Of a stretch of 64,000 nt of DNA, positions 41,337 through 56,500 are shown in pieces. Source of the stretch: Ascaris suum. Its lineage: Eukaryota; Nematoda; Chromadorea; Rhabditida; Ascarididae. The translations under genes and the position numbers were made by a program. Location of the stretch: positions 1,178,001-1,242,000 of the forward strand of contig CM024180.1 in NCBI GenBank assembly GCA_013433145.1, written 5' to 3'. How positions within the stretch are numbered: the stretch's first letter is position 1; each line of letters begins with the position of its first letter. The notes beneath the pieces were generated by a model. It saw only the letters and a list, made by a program, of their open reading frames with translations, was not told the DNA's origin and made no database searches.

Positions 41337-43046
41337 CTAAATGAGCGCTTTACTAAACGCTTAAACAAAAATTGAGAAAATACGATATGAACGTTAGCAC
41401 AATATGCGCTTTTTGCATCTTAACTCATCTCATCAATCAATATTACATAAATATTCAAAGAAGCAGAAAAGAATGCTAGATCAATTCGACGAGCTAATGT
41501 CAACAGTTGAAAGCTTCGATGGATATGTGTAGTGGTCGATAAAAAAAAAAAAAAAAAAAAAAAAAAACACATTTTAACGCATGTTTTCATATGTAAACAG
41601 TTAATCTTGCAATTTATAATTTAAAAAAAAGTATCCGTTGGCGCATGTCCGATTGATCGCATCATTTTCCTATAAAGCAAACAGATTCCTAAAAATCCAC
41701 AATCAAAAACAAATTTTTCATCCGTATTTGACCGACCCAAAAATTTGCATGTGAAAATTTCAGCATAAAATTATCCAAAATTATTGCGATCTAAATTAAA
41801 GTCGGCAAATGGATTGCTTATTACTGGGGCAGTTTGGCGCACAAATATGCAAGCAATACAACAGCATACTCATAATAGTCAATGTGTTGTTCTGTAGAGA
41901 GAGAAAAAAAAAAGAAGAGAAAACTCGAGAACAGTTTAGTAGGAGAGTGGCAATATCGCCCATATTGCTTTTTCACTGTTATTAATTTCGTTCCGATATT
42001 CTTAAACCTCCGTGGAAATCGGTGAACACAACCAAAAAATGTCATGAGGTACCATCAAGTTGCATATATCATATTCCACGATCGTGGTTTCAATTTTTAC
42101 GCAGTGAAAATGGAAAAAAAAAAAGATGAACACATACATAGAGAGACAAGCTGTGTAAACATTCGAAAATCTCCACAAAAAATCCGAACAGTATCATCTC
42201 AGAAAGAACCAGAGTAAAGCGAAGAAAATTGCCTAGGCATGGATTGAATAAGAAGATGTGAAGGATGCTCGATTACTGCTAGCCTTCTAGGCGGAAAATT
42301 TGCCCTCTCTCATAATCCCCTTGCTGGAGAAGACCTTCATGAGCACTTCGAGCAGTCAATGCATCAGCAAAGGCGGGCCAATTTTATCCACTTTGTTTCC
42401 TCAGCATCCAGAAGGAGAAACTGATGGTAGATATAGATCGAAGCAGTGACGTGGTAAGATACCCCCTCCCCCACCTCATACTGTGAGCGATTTAAGGGAA
42501 CTAAGGGCAGAAAACATTTACGAAATATAGCACAATCACCAAGGCTTTGAAGGGTAGAGCGCCCACGGGATGACAACTTTGACGGAGACACGAATCCCCT
42601 TTCCGCATAAAAACCACAACAGTAAGTATATATGGCCCATTCCACGGCCATCGGGACCTTTTTGACGAAGCAACACTCGAGCTAAGACAATTCGCTCCTC
42701 CGTGATTCTTCATCTTCACACGAATGAACTCATTTTTTACTTAGATCACCGCTGAGAGGAGGAAAAAGGTCAGGACAACACTCAATTTTCAACTACATGA
42801 ATAGTGCGCCACTTGAGTACTTTGCGAACCACACTGAAATCACTGCACTAGGCGAAGATCACGATTTGCTAATGGGTGGAATGAACAGCGCTAAACGTGT
42901 TACAAATTTCTTTGTGTTGAATCGACTTTAAGCGAGTTTGTTTAATGTGATTTTGGATGTTTTATTAAAAGCACTGCCACTATTTTATTGCCTATATTGA
43001 AATTCAATTAGAATTTCAAAGAACAAAGCTCTGAAATGATTCCCGC

Positions 43047-43153
<107 letters not shown>

Positions 43154-44308
43154 GATATATCAGACTGTTGTCACATTTCCTCTTGACATTTCATGGAAAC
43201 TTTTTCAGGGGAAAAATCACTCCGACGGTTTAGCTGTGATAATTCTGACATATATATATGCGGCAGAGTGACAGCTCAACCGACATGATAAATGTTTCAG
43301 CATTCCGCTCAGCAGATTGGTACATTTCATACATGATCACCAAATAATAAAATCATAATGCATTTATATTTTAACTGCATCATATACTTGAATGAATTTC
43401 TTATAGTAAAATTAATTTTGCTAACCGGCTGGTCAAAAAAAAAATTAATTCAACCCGACCGGTTACAAAAATGCATATCATTTTTTGCAACTTTTACGTG
43501 TCTGTAACCTCCTTCCACAATAGAAGATCAATTTGAAATTTGCCATTGGGAACTCATTTTATAGTATTAATTATACCCGATAAATTCCGTAACTCGAAAC
43601 TCAATAATTCCCAAGTTTTAAGTGTCCCAAATATAGCTAGCAAAACGCAATCATAAAAGCGCTCAGGTGCGCTATCGTTATAACATATTGCTAAGGCAGA
43701 TAACATAAATATTTTCATATTTTACAGATAGAGAATGGAAAATATCCGATCAATCAAAGATTAGTGAAATTCAAAAAAAAAAAAAGAAATTGCAAAAAAT
43801 TTTGCAATACTTTTTTAAATTTTTGAACCGATAAATTGAATATTTCAAAGATATATTACGTTAATAACAATTGAGTATAAAATTGCCAATCTTTTTTTTC
43901 CATTATATCGATCATTTCCTTAATAAAATGAAATGCAATTTATAAGCAATTCGCATATCGAATGCAATTTTGCAATTGCTTTGCTTATAATTCCATTTTT
44001 TTTTTCTTCTATAAATTCCAATTAGTACTTTTTCGACTCATTTACGATAGAATTCGATAAAATATCGAATGACGTCATCGTTTCTAACGTACATATTAGC
44101 AATATAATAATTATCGACATAGAAAAATTACATTAGTAATTGAATATTTTCCAAAAAAAAATCGATTAAAGAAAAAAAAAACGAAATATTGGTTTAAAAA
44201 AAAGAAGATTAAGTTTAATTGGTAACACAATTTATGCGAAAATTAATGATGAAAGAGAAATTCATCCGACCGGAATGAGTATATCGCAATCTGCGGATCC
44301 TATTGTTG

Positions 44309-44394
44309 TTACCACTGTGGATAGTGGAATCGTTTGTAGACCATTCGAGCAATATCTTCGTAACATTCAACATTCATACATTCGTCGTTTGAAT
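44309..44394 (-). CDS. Isolated candidate exon
   Basis: Acceptor TGATTATAG|AT is followed by an open frame in phase 1: NDECMNVECYEDIARMVYKR, then FHYPQW and TAA at 44309. A donor-like G|GTAACA overlaps the stop (exon end 44313), so it could instead be an internal exon of the FHA gene's 5' part. I first considered it as the end of haspin, but a better terminal exon exists at 53651-53584. No family is recognised. Confidence 0.3.
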
Positions 44395-47300
44395 CTATAA
44401 TCATAAAGATAAATTCAATGAAAAATTTCTCAATTACAGATATTTCGTAAAAATTAAGGGAGAGAAGGCGGAAACGATGGATAGATACGTAATTGGTGTC
44501 AACGTATCGATGCGGAGATATTTTCAGCAAATATCTCGATTCTACTATGATCTCATCCGAGAATAGAGATTATGCAAAATATTCGTTTTCTTATCATTTC
44601 TTATAATTGTAGATTTCTCTATTATAATAGAGGTGAGCATTTTATTAGTTAAGAAACAATGGATAATATTTATGATGCCTTGCTTCAAGTGTCCGTCATC
44701 GACAATGCACAAGCAACAATAGACATCTACAAGGCATCATTACTTACTATAAGTGTTGGTTAACATCGATAAATAAACGACGAAACAATGCATAATGGTT
44801 CGAAAATCTCGTTTAGAATATTCGAATAACTAATAAGCGCCGAAATTTAAATTAAATAAAACATGAAAATAATAGTGAAAATTTCAACAAATGTCGATGG
44901 TGAAAATAAATGCATTTCATCTCGATGAGCACTTCAAATTTATACGATCAATTTCTCTAGAAATAATTTCCACTTATATGATAATTAGGTATAAGCGCTT
45001 AAGTATAGGATAAAAATGAATTAATTATTTTATTTTTCATTTATATTTTATTTTCCATTCATTTATAATTTAAAATTTATTCGATCATATAGGTGCCATT
45101 TTCGCAATATTCAATCATCACAATCGAAAAGCTCTAAAATTCAAATGTTTCCTTTTGATAGACGAATAATTTTGCTTTCGTTTTTTTCTCGTGTTAATAT
45201 ACTCATTTACATTTATTTTCCTTATAATCTAAGCAATCTGAGTGAACATATTTGAGAAGATCGTTTTTTTTTTTTTTTTGATGGGATATGCAAATGTTTG
45301 ATTCAATCATCAATGATCAGTAAGTTGGAAAAAATCATTGAAAATTGGACTTATTGAATACGAACAATAAATAAAATACTAGCAAAAAATTGGATGAAAC
45401 CTAATTTAAATCAAACATCTTGAAGTCATTCTGTAGGATCATATATGGCGAATGTAAAATTTCCCATAATCCATAAATAAATTTTTGAGTGAAATAAATG
45501 AATCGAAAAAAAAAAATCTATACGATATTTTAATGAATATGATGAGCGAAAATATTTAAAACGTCAATAATAAATTTTTATTAATTTAAATAAAGAGAAT
45601 TAAAGTTACAAACAAAGAAGAAGAAGAAGAAGAAGAAAAAAAAAAAAGAAAGCTGCACAAAAATCAATGAATAATATTTTGCAAAACTTAATTTCGGTTT
45701 TTTTTTTTTTCAAAAATAAACACAATGAGATTTTGAATAAATTCTATTATTTATTACATATTTATTCGCTATATTTTAGAGGGATTTTAATTTATTAGTA
45801 GGAAAAATTATAGAAACAGCGACATTTGCTTCAACGAACAATAAATGCCATAAGGAAAATTGCTCTCATCAAGAGGCTGATATTTTCGAAGATAGCCAAG
45901 CGAGATATTCAACATTACTATACGTATATTCAAAAAATCGAAAAAGAAAAATCGACCTATATTATAGAATCGATCGTTATCATGATCGAGATCGGTTAAC
46001 ACTCTAAACCGTATTCGAGATTGAACTCATATTTGGATGATTCAATAAATTTCAATGCGGATGCACATAAATTTCAGAGAAAATTGAGGAATGATTCAAT
46101 GATATTCAGTATGAGGACAATTATGTTCGAATAGCGGTATAAAAGGGTGAGATTAAAGAGAAATGACGAGAGCTCAAGTTGTTAGCAAAGCAGCAAATCG
46201 ATGCTTACTAAGTACGACAAGGAAGCCTGAGAACGTGGACTCAGGAAGCCAGGAAACAGCACTTTTAATTTAAACTTGCAAATCAACAATTTCATTATAT
46301 GTGATTCGTCATCGAACCTCAGGTAACAAACGAAGCGTAGAAAAGGCGACACAATCAAAGATACGACGTATAATTAGCGAAGAGGACGGTAGATAATTAA
46401 GGATAAGAGATAAATGAGCTTTACAAATTTCATCAATAGATCAGCATCTCGTATAGACATCGAAAACAAGCGAAAAAGCTATACATAGCATCGATAAGAT
46501 ATGCGCTTTCGCATTAAGCTGATGTAACCAACCGCGTTTATAAATTATCAGTGAATCAACACTACTTCCATCTCAATGCATGTTGCATATTAGTTCATCC
46601 AGAATTTGCTGAAAACCTTTCAAACTTTTGGTTAAACTTAATAAATACGTGGTTGAAACCGAAAAAACTTAATAAAAATTAGCAAGAACTGTTTTTTAAC
46701 GATTTTCAAAAAATGGTATTTTTTCCCCATAATTACCAACAATGCACCGACAAAAATTTCCTCACCGCGATGGTTGAAATCGGTGAAAAAACCCCGCGAA
46801 CTGCAGTTCGAATGCGCCTAAATATATATTTGGATAAATGAACGACAATTTCAAAAGATTCATTCTCAGCTCATACTTGACTAATTTCCCAACATACTTG
46901 CATATGCAAATTTTAGGCATCCTTAATAGTATATAACTCATGATATAGACGTTTGATCGAAATGAATTCGAATTCAAATGTTAGACAACAAATATTTAAT
47001 TACTTTTAAGTTAATGAGTTGAAACTAGTAACCTATAAAGAAACAGAAAAATACATTCACATTGGCTTAACAGCGTTGATGCACACCTCTCACGGAAAAA
47101 AAAACTGCAAAAAAAAACGCAAATTGCATCAACTATGCCTCAATTGAGCGAAAAATATGAGGCAATTATTTTCGGCGTTTGAGCATTTTCCACGAGGAAT
47201 AATTGTTATGTATTGATTTTCGGGATTTATTGAAATCTTTAAAAGTGTTGCAAAATGCAAAAATTGCAAATCGAAACAACTGCAATTCAAAACGAATGAA

Positions 47301-50300
47301 ATGCAATTTGAAATGAAAAAAAAAAAAGAAGAAGAATCGAAAGCATCTTCAACACGGTGACATTGAAAATTCAACTCCCGCAACAAAAATGACGTATCCC
47401 TTCAATCAACGATCATATAGGCTTGAAAAAAATATAGTGCTGTAAACGATAGCAGACTACAGATTGGATACTCGAATAAATTAAAACAATACAACAAGCC
47501 GGAGAGTGCATAGAGGGAATGCAACAAAATATCGGTTGTTCAAATTATCGTTTATTGAAGGTGAGGTAATGTGCAAGAGTTTATCTCTCGTCGCCACCAT
47601 GACCGAGAAATTGTCGAAAATTCTATTATTGAAGAAGTGAGAGGTTTGTGAAAGCGCCTCTTCTTTCCTCTCCTACGAGAAAATCCAAGAAAATCCAGGC
47701 GGCCTAAGATGACGAAAGAAGGGGAAAGATGCGAAGGATCGGAACTACATGCTGATATCCAAAACAAAAAAGAGAGAAAATTTCTTAGATCTAGCAAAAT
47801 TCGTACACTCAGCAACGTTGCTCATTATCACGAGTAAACGAGATAATCAAATTCTCACAGTGATGATTATCAGTGAAAAAACAATTTTCATGAATTACAT
47901 ACGAGATGTGTCAATTAAAAAAAAAAAAAAAAAATGCATAAAGCGATAAAAAATGAAAATATCACAATCGATCACTAAAAACTAAATCTTGTTATTCTTA
48001 ACGCTCGGAAACGACTATAACCTAAATCATATCAACGAGTAGAAAAATTCAAGACGGATGAAGTAGAAGAATTTGAAAGGAAGAAGAAGGAAAATCTTTG
48101 AAAAAAAAAAAGATGAGAAAATTAAATCTTCAAAAGAAAAGAAAGAAATCTCGAAAAAGAAAAGAAAAAACAATTGAAAAATAAAAAATAAAAAATAAAA
48201 AATAAAAGAGTAGAAAAATTCGAAAAAAAAATTTCCATAGTAAATTATATTTCGTTAGGTTTACGGGAAGGAATTCATTCAAAAAAAAAAAAATTCTATG
48301 AATATTTTCCGCATTTATCGAAATATAATCATATGATGATGTAGAAAAAAAAAAAGAATTGAATGAAATTACTTGAAGAATCTCATATCATGAAACAAAA
48401 GCTCAGCAATACAAACCAAATTATGCCTATAACGATCATTTAACATCAAGAAAAATGACCTGCAAAGAGAGGATGAACGACGTTCTCAAACGTATGCAAG
48501 GAAAACGAGTGCATGATGGATCAGTAAAACGTCTATGTCGATTTTTTTTTAACGCTCTCAACTGGCTAAATATTTGTGAGTCAATTATAAAAGTATATCG
48601 TAAGACAACCAGAATTTAAGTTATTTGCCGATGCCACCTTGACGAGTAATTACGATTCGAGTTTCTCAACGTCTATCTCCTTGGTGGATACCAAAAATTT
48701 CCCTCATTTCTATAGAATGTTTGACTACCTATTGAAAGATGTTAGATTGTTATCGAAATCCAACAATGCCAATATTGAAAAAAAATGTAAAATTTCATTC
48801 CAAATGCTCTCCTCTAAGACGTCCTATTGCTCTTACATTATGTCTTTATCGAAATTGCGTGCGGCTATTATAATTAAATCGATAAAACCATTTCCACCAA
48901 TCCATTTTACATCAGGTTTTTTTTTTAAAATAAGGTGCAGTGGAGAGGGATCGTCATAGAGGAACGTTGGTGGGTGGCCTAAAATTATGCTACCAGTAAA
49001 TCGCAAAGCTAAACAGAACCTACAGGAAGATTAGTGGTTAAAGCGGTATGGTTGAATCGGCTTAATCGAAGGAATTCTATTTGGATATACTGATATATAC
49101 TCCGCGTCCACAACGTCGAGATGTTCCCTATGATCGAGTTGAAATCTTCCACCACCGTTTTTAAAACTTTATTGCATCCGACATCAAATTTCATTTGCAT
49201 TGTGATGACGTTAACTTCACGAATATGGTCAACGCCTTTTCGGGGAATAAAAGAAGAAAATCTCGCCGAGGTCCGAAAAGTCCATTCCACCACTCCTCCA
49301 AAGACTTCCTCTGAGGTAATAATTAATGTTGAGGATATTGGTATTGATGCAGGCTGTATAAGACACGAAAATATAGAATTGTTCGAATAAAGAAATCATA
49401 AAGGTGATGAGTTGAGTTATCATACAACCCAAAATTGAGATACAAAGCAGAAAGGACGAAAAAAAAACCTTTAAAAAATGCAACACTAATAAATAAAGAA
49501 ATAAACTATTGCATTGGGAGAAAATCAGAGAGAGTTAAATCATAAGAAAGGAAAATGAAGCATCTAAGAGTAGTAATTGCACATTTTCATATATTCCAAG
49601 TATAAAGTCACTTTGAAGTTGATATTTAGAGCCGCTTATATATTAAACTTCATAATAACACTAGAATACAGTTCATTCCCAAGCCTAATCGCTTGTGCAA
49701 GAAAGAGGCTGTAAAAACGTTTCATCAATTTTACGCTGCTATTTCCGGTCGAAATTTTTGCAAATAACACGAAAAAAAAAATTAAAAATTCGAGCATTCA
49801 TTATGTGTAAATTCATCGACTATTTTTTTCGAAATTACACGAAATATGAGTGGATTGATTTGATGTCTCTAACCATCCATGATAAAAAAAAGGTTAGTCC
49901 ATTAAAACAGAGAATTCCACTTAAATCTTCTCGCAAAAAAAAAGTCTCTTTGAATGACCTCAAGGGTTTTCATCACTTATAACTTAAATCAACTATAAAT
50001 AACGCAGCTATACTCTAATATAAATGCAAAAGTTTTATGCAGATAATGAAACACATAAAGTACAATATTGTAAATTCCATTATCAGTAATATTTTGTTTG
50101 ATGTATTTGTATGTATGCTTAAATACTCTATTATGATAACATTACATCTTAGTGAAATACCTAAATGCGTAAATACTAAGGTTGATTTTTGAATAGCGGC
50201 AAAATAAGCTGAAAGAGAGTGGATTGCTTGCGGAGAGAATATTCGCTTCGTCATCCGTTACTAATAGCAACACGACTATGAACATCAACTAAATATTTCA

Positions 50301-50944
50301 GATTTATGTGCAATGTTTAGTCCTAATCATTTACGTTTTTGTTTCATGCTAAATTGTGGCACTTCCATTTCTACTTTCACCTTTATCCTACCTCCATTTT
50401 TGATAATTTTCAGCTATCGGTGTATATGACTTATCAAATTTAGCATATGAGAATAGAGGTCACCTTTCTCTTTAGTTATCGATGTTATAGCACTCGATCG
50501 ACGATTAAGAATATCCATTTATATGTCTAAATTTTTATTAAAATATCAATAAGAAACGAAAACAATGAGCATAAAAATTCGTACAATAAACTCATATGGA
50601 AATTTAATTCACATACTCAGACTATTATTCATTTAATTAATTGAAAAGAAAAAAATGAAAAATGATGAAGGGCAAGTTGAACACAGCTTCGACGTTTCTC
50701 ATTTTTAGTCGACCCTTATTAACGTCATAAATAAATACCTTTATAGGTATAATCTATCTATTTGTATGATATTCGGTATATTCGAACCCCTCATAAAGTT
50801 TCATCTGCATTTAACTTCTATACATTGAGGGTATCAAGATGGGCATATTGTTCAATGAGCTGATCTGAAAATCTTGAATAAAACGAATACCTACAAATCA
50901 TCGATGCATAGAGTGGAAAGCAACAACGTGTACCCTTTGAGAGG

Positions 50945-51069
50945 GAAATATTGATTGCGAAGACAAATGCTGGCATTTAGTTAGTTACTATTACGAAGAT
51001 AAGAAAATATCTATTAGATTGGATGATGACATGTTTGAGTCTGATGACGATGAAATGGAACGATTATGA
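50945..51069 (+). CDS. Candidate terminal exon with acidic tail
   Basis: An open frame on the plus strand begins after a TGA at about 50938-50940 and encodes CEDKCWHLVSYYYEDKKISI, then DDDMFESDDDEMERL and TGA. The composition is protein-like, but the only possible acceptor (CTTTGAGAG) is poor and no upstream exon was found. The opposite strand is also open here, so chance is possible. Confidence 0.25.
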
Positions 51070-53583
51070 AGAGATAAATCAGTTCATCAGGTATGACATA
51101 TGATTTCCAGAAACAGTGAGCTAAATTCTCATATAGAGCAATCACACCCGCTGTCATCAGATTAGAAAGTTTGATGGCAGCCGAATATTGTGTAGAAGTA
51201 AATGCACCGTGAAGGTTTATACGGAAAATTTGGAGAAGCACAAATATCATCGTAACATCTATAGAATCTTTAGACTCAATTTGAAGTGAATTTAATAACG
51301 AGTGGAATCAATTGTCGAAATTCTCTTTGCTATATCATGGAGTACAGTCTTTGCAATAATAATCAAATCTTTTCCGGAAAACTAAAAATAAAATAAAATG
51401 GAGATCTCAAATAAAATGAAAAAGAGATCTCCTTCATGCGATAATCGTGATTGCGTTTAGAGTTTAGAACCGTAAAGACGATATGGGTTAAATATTTTTA
51501 ATTTTTTTTTAACACGCGCGTAAATGCAATACTGTTTCATTTTTGCGATATATAGATCTAGTATTATAGTGAAAAATTTCGGTGGCACAAAAGCTTACCG
51601 AGGGGATAGACCTCAGCGAATTATCAAGGCTATACTAAACAAAAGAAATCAATTGGTAGACCGATTCAAAAAAATGCCTTCGAAGCGACTTGCGTGCAGA
51701 TTCAAATCAAACTTATCCACTCACAACTTTATTCCTCACATAAGAATCTGTGAATACATGAACCAAATTAGAAAACTAGGGCAACAGGCTAAAGAAGATG
51801 AAAGCAAATTTTGAACGTGAAAGCAGAAATAAACATGAGATTAGGTGAAGATATGCCCTGATCATGACCAAAGACTGGATCGGATTCGAGTTCGACTGTG
51901 ACAACGCGCCGAACCGGGTTAACTTTTTACGACCATCAGCTAAACCTCGGTCCAGATTTCGGTGTAGCGACCGTCGTACGCTAATCGCCGCCGAAGCTGG
52001 GACCGGATTTAACCACAATCGAGAAACACTATGGTGTGCAAAGGGTTAAAGAAACTGAGGCACATTTCAGGCTTCAAAAAAAAAATCTAACAATCAACAT
52101 AGGATAGAAATAATCTGAGTGAGAGAGTTCGTAAAAAGGACAAGCCGTTTCGTCGAAAAAAAAAGGCACAAAACAATTCACTCTTCTCAGCATATGAAAT
52201 AATATTATGCATCATTTCGAATATTTACAACATCATACTTAATAATTTATAGCAATTCATATTCGATAAATGTAAATAAAATTCGATAAATTCGATTTTC
52301 GAATATATTAATTCGATAATCTTATAGCAATTCGATAAATGTAAGTAAAATAGTAAATAAATTCAATATAAATTTAAATTAGGTAAATAAATCTATCAAT
52401 AAAATTCAATTCCGAATATAAATTTGTTGGATTTTCTATTTGAAATTGTTGGGAGTGATTAAATATGTTACTAAAAATTGAATTTTTTTTTTTCTCCGAA
52501 ATCATTCTCTTATGACAATTAGACTAAGTTTGCTAGCAAAAATTCTTTTTATTTCATTTATTGATCGGGCAATTAATTGTATTACTAATGTAAAGAGGTA
52601 CTGAAAGTCTAAAAGAATAGTTATTTTTGCATAATAATTAAAGCTCGGATTTATTGAGAAATTCAAAAATATGGATTTGAATAAATTCCGAATTAGAGCA
52701 GCAAATCCAGGCTACTAAATTCAAAGTGATGCGAGTTTCTTTTTGCATATTCAAATCGGCACTATATATTGACAGATGGGTGGATTGAACGTCCCGTTCA
52801 AATTGAGCGTAATCTACCTAATAGAAACTATGGAATTTGAGCAATAAAAATCTCCCTGAAGCGAGTAGAGATATTGAGACATTACATTCATGTGAATATT
52901 CGGAGAACAAACAGACAAAACGGAAGCAAAATACGGTTAGCAAATAAAGAATAATCAATGACGAGAAATATTAGAGATACAAACTTAAAGATGGTGCGTA
53001 TTTTACGCGCATCGACGAAACCATATAGTGCAAAATCGTTAATCAAAAACATAAAAGCATTCATCGTATTATGTAATTAAAAATCGCAAAAATAATACAA
53101 GTAAATTAAAGGTAATAATAATGGCAATAAAAGGTAATAATAATGATAATAAAGGTAGTTAAACACCTTTCTCAAAAATGCTCTCATATAAGTCATTGAT
53201 GAATAGTGACATAAAGTTGATGCACAAAGATCAAATATTTATTTAAAATTTTCGTATAATTAAACACAGAAATTCAATACAATTTTTATAGAAGATACTA
53301 TGCACACTATTTCCTATTTATTTTCCTCTCCCTCTCCGTTTTGCCATTACCCAAATTCATTTAAATCTACCCGAATTTTTACCCGTATCATACCCACCAG
53401 TGGAGAGAAATGTTGCTGAAATATATTGAAAGTTTATTTCTCGCTTAGCGTTCAATCTTTACGATAAGTTATTCAAATATTCTCAAGATGTATGCAGTAA
53501 TACTCCATCATAATACAGTTACTTTTACAATAATATAATAATAAACATAAATTATACGTAGGAATTTGTTTTCCTCTAATAAG

Positions 53584-56500
53584 TCATATAGTTATCTCAT
53601 TTGCAAAAAGTTCGCGAAGTTGCTCATGCTCAAATACCTCATTTGCGCTACCTGAAATTATTTTTGCAAAAAAAAAAAAAAAAGATCTTATTTTTTAAAA
53701 AAATAGCAAAAAAAATTCGAATTTTTCGAGATGAATTTTTTTTTTCAAAGAAAAAAAAAACCAATTCCATTTTTAAAAAATTATATAATTGGAAATACTC
53801 CAATAATAAAATTTTCAATCTCTCAAATAAGTATTATTTTTTCATTAAAGTTAATGTAATCGTTTATTCTCACTAATGAGAATTTCTTCTCATCTCATAT
53901 AATTTGAAAAAAAAAAAAGAAAAAAAATTACTCAATATTAATCACTTTTTTAAAAGAATTTTATCCTTGGCATAAAATATGGTTAGATTCGAATCGAAAT
54001 ATTATTTAATCACTTAAAGATTTAATTTTTACTCCCCCCTCCCCTCCAAAAGTTTTTTTTTTTAATTGATAAATTATTATTGATATATTTACCACAATCG
54101 AACACTGCAGGAAGCACCGTTTCATGCATATATTTCATTCGTTCATTAGATGGTAATGATCGTCTTGGATAATTTATTCGCTCACATAAATGGACAAGTA
54201 GATAATGTAACCATAAAACATTACTTCGAGATGTAAATTTACGCCAATCATTGCTGTAAATTATTTCATTCATAAAATTATTCAGCCATAAATTTAAAAA
54301 AAAAATATGCAAATTTCAAAAAATTTCAATTAATTTTCCACTTTCTATTTCGAATAAACTTTTCTCTTATCATCGTATTTCAATGATAGCAAAAATTTGT
54401 GCACACAAATTCGAGAATATTATTAAATATATGAAGAGAGGGGACAAGAGAAAAAAAAAAGAAACAAAAAATGAGAAGAAATATTATTAGCATGAATGGG
54501 AAGTAAATTTTTTATTCAATGATCGAGGCATTTAAAGATTAAAAAAATATCGTTTGTAATAGGGAGATATTTTTGAGTGCGTCGTAGAGATACTTAACGA
54601 GAAAATTCACAATCGACGAAATATACTGTGAAGAACGAAAAGAGGTTTTTAAACAAGCATCATATATAATTTACTTGTTTAATATGCATACTTAAGGTCG
54701 TCAGAGAAAGTCCTTCACCTCCCCCCCCCCCCCCCCTACCTCAATTCTCCCTTCCCATGCGTCTTTCTTCCCCCACTCAAACCTCGTCGTCCACAATACT
54801 ATTATAGGTTTTTCCGAAGAAATGTTCCAGCATGAAATTTTTGCAGCATGGAAAACATACAAATGGGGTATAAATAAAACTGAATTAGCGAAGCAGAAGA
54901 ATTAATCATGAAAGTACCACAAATCAACGTAAGAGCATTTAGGTTTTGTCTTTATGCAAATTTCAGGTGCAAAATTTCACCACGCATATTCTCTTCTTAT
55001 TTTCTTGAAGTGAACGCTTTAACAATGAGTATTTAATTGATCGATTTAGATAGGTTTAATTGATGAATTGTCAAATAAAATCGATCGATGAATTTAATTT
55101 GCATAATTCAAACAAATCGAATAAGCAAATAAACGAACCAATTTTCTTCTTTCATCATTCGATATATATCAAATTGATAATCACCTTTGCCACAAAATAG
55201 ATTCTTTTCCGCAGAGAGATCCGTACGTATTACCGCTATACCTGAACGTTCATCGTTTTCACCGGAAATCATTTGCAAAAAAAAAACTAGGTTATTAGAC
55301 TATTATATTTCCTCATTTATCACTTTGCTCTCAATATCAGTTTATCAGTTAGCTCTCGATCAGTTACCTCATCACTGTACCCTAGCTTTGAAGGTTAGTG
55401 AAAATTTGAGCCCCGGAACTATGAGCGGGTAAATAAGGTTGTTTATGAGAAGAATCAAGATTGCTTTCCCTACTCACAAACTGAGTATGCAAAATGTTCT
55501 GCAGCGGCACTTAATTTAGAGCAGAATAATTTGAAGTAACCGTGAAAAAAAAATTTCTTCTCGTGCTGCCTATATGGAACTTCAATTTGAGAATATGCAA
55601 GAAAAAAAAACCTTTGCTTATTCTTGATAATGAAAAATCGATAATCGATATTTGAACGCCACGTGAACGAACACTCATCTTTTGACCACGAAATATGAAT
55701 CTGTTATGATCGCAATGAATAGCAATGATGTTGGGTATTTTGCAAATTTGGTACTTCAGTAAATATTTATAGGAAGCGAGAAAAAAAATCAGAGAGGGGA
55801 ACAGATATTTGTGGAATTCTTTCTTTTTTTGGTTGGTGGGGGGGGGGGGGGGGGAATTGCCTTAGTGAATAGAGGAAAATTTTGAGCGATATGAAACAAG
55901 CCAAAGACGGTGAAATCTATCAAAAGTGCCAACTAGAAGAATGGCAAAGTGCTAACTACTGTCAATAGCTATCATCGATGAATATCAAAATTATTGCGGC
56001 CTTAAAGAATGCTGAATCTCATAAGGCGAAGCGTTCTTATCGTTTCGAACAATTTCAATCGAAATAGCTCAGGTTCAAACTCGAACTCTTCCCAAAAAAA
56101 AGCTTTTCTTTAGAATGAAAGAGAAAGGACGGAGAAAAAAAAATAAATGGATCCATGAATATCGGAAGAAGTTGCGGAAAAAAAAGTGCTGATAAAAATG
56201 TGATTAAAAATGATAACAATAATAAAAACATTGAAAACGTTTAGATGAATTCAATGCAATATGCCGCTATAATAGTTTGTCAAAACTTTAGTGAACCTCT
56301 TCTGAGATCAACGTTCAATTCGTTGGATAATCAACAATTCCTCGTAAATGTCGTAGTGATGCTGAGCGACCAAAGGAATTCCGGCAAAATTCCGGTCACA
56401 AACCGAAATTCCGGTCAGTTTTTACCGTTTGAAGCACGAATATGACTTACTTTGATTTTTTCGACTTGCAACCTACTACTTTCGGTCGGATACTCTGACT

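Noticed and set aside
42364..42719. Two overlapping minus-strand frames of 95 and 72 codons
   Set aside because: They sit in a GC-richer block where long frames arise easily. Composition is not protein-like and there are no splice partners.
49009..49390. Opposing open frames of about 90 codons on both strands
   Set aside because: Neither frame has a recognisable motif or splice partners, and the strand cannot be decided.
51524..51814. Plus-strand 96-codon frame rich in Lys/Arg, considered as a retroelement fragment
   Set aside because: No reverse transcriptase, integrase or endonuclease motif is visible, and there are no terminal repeats.
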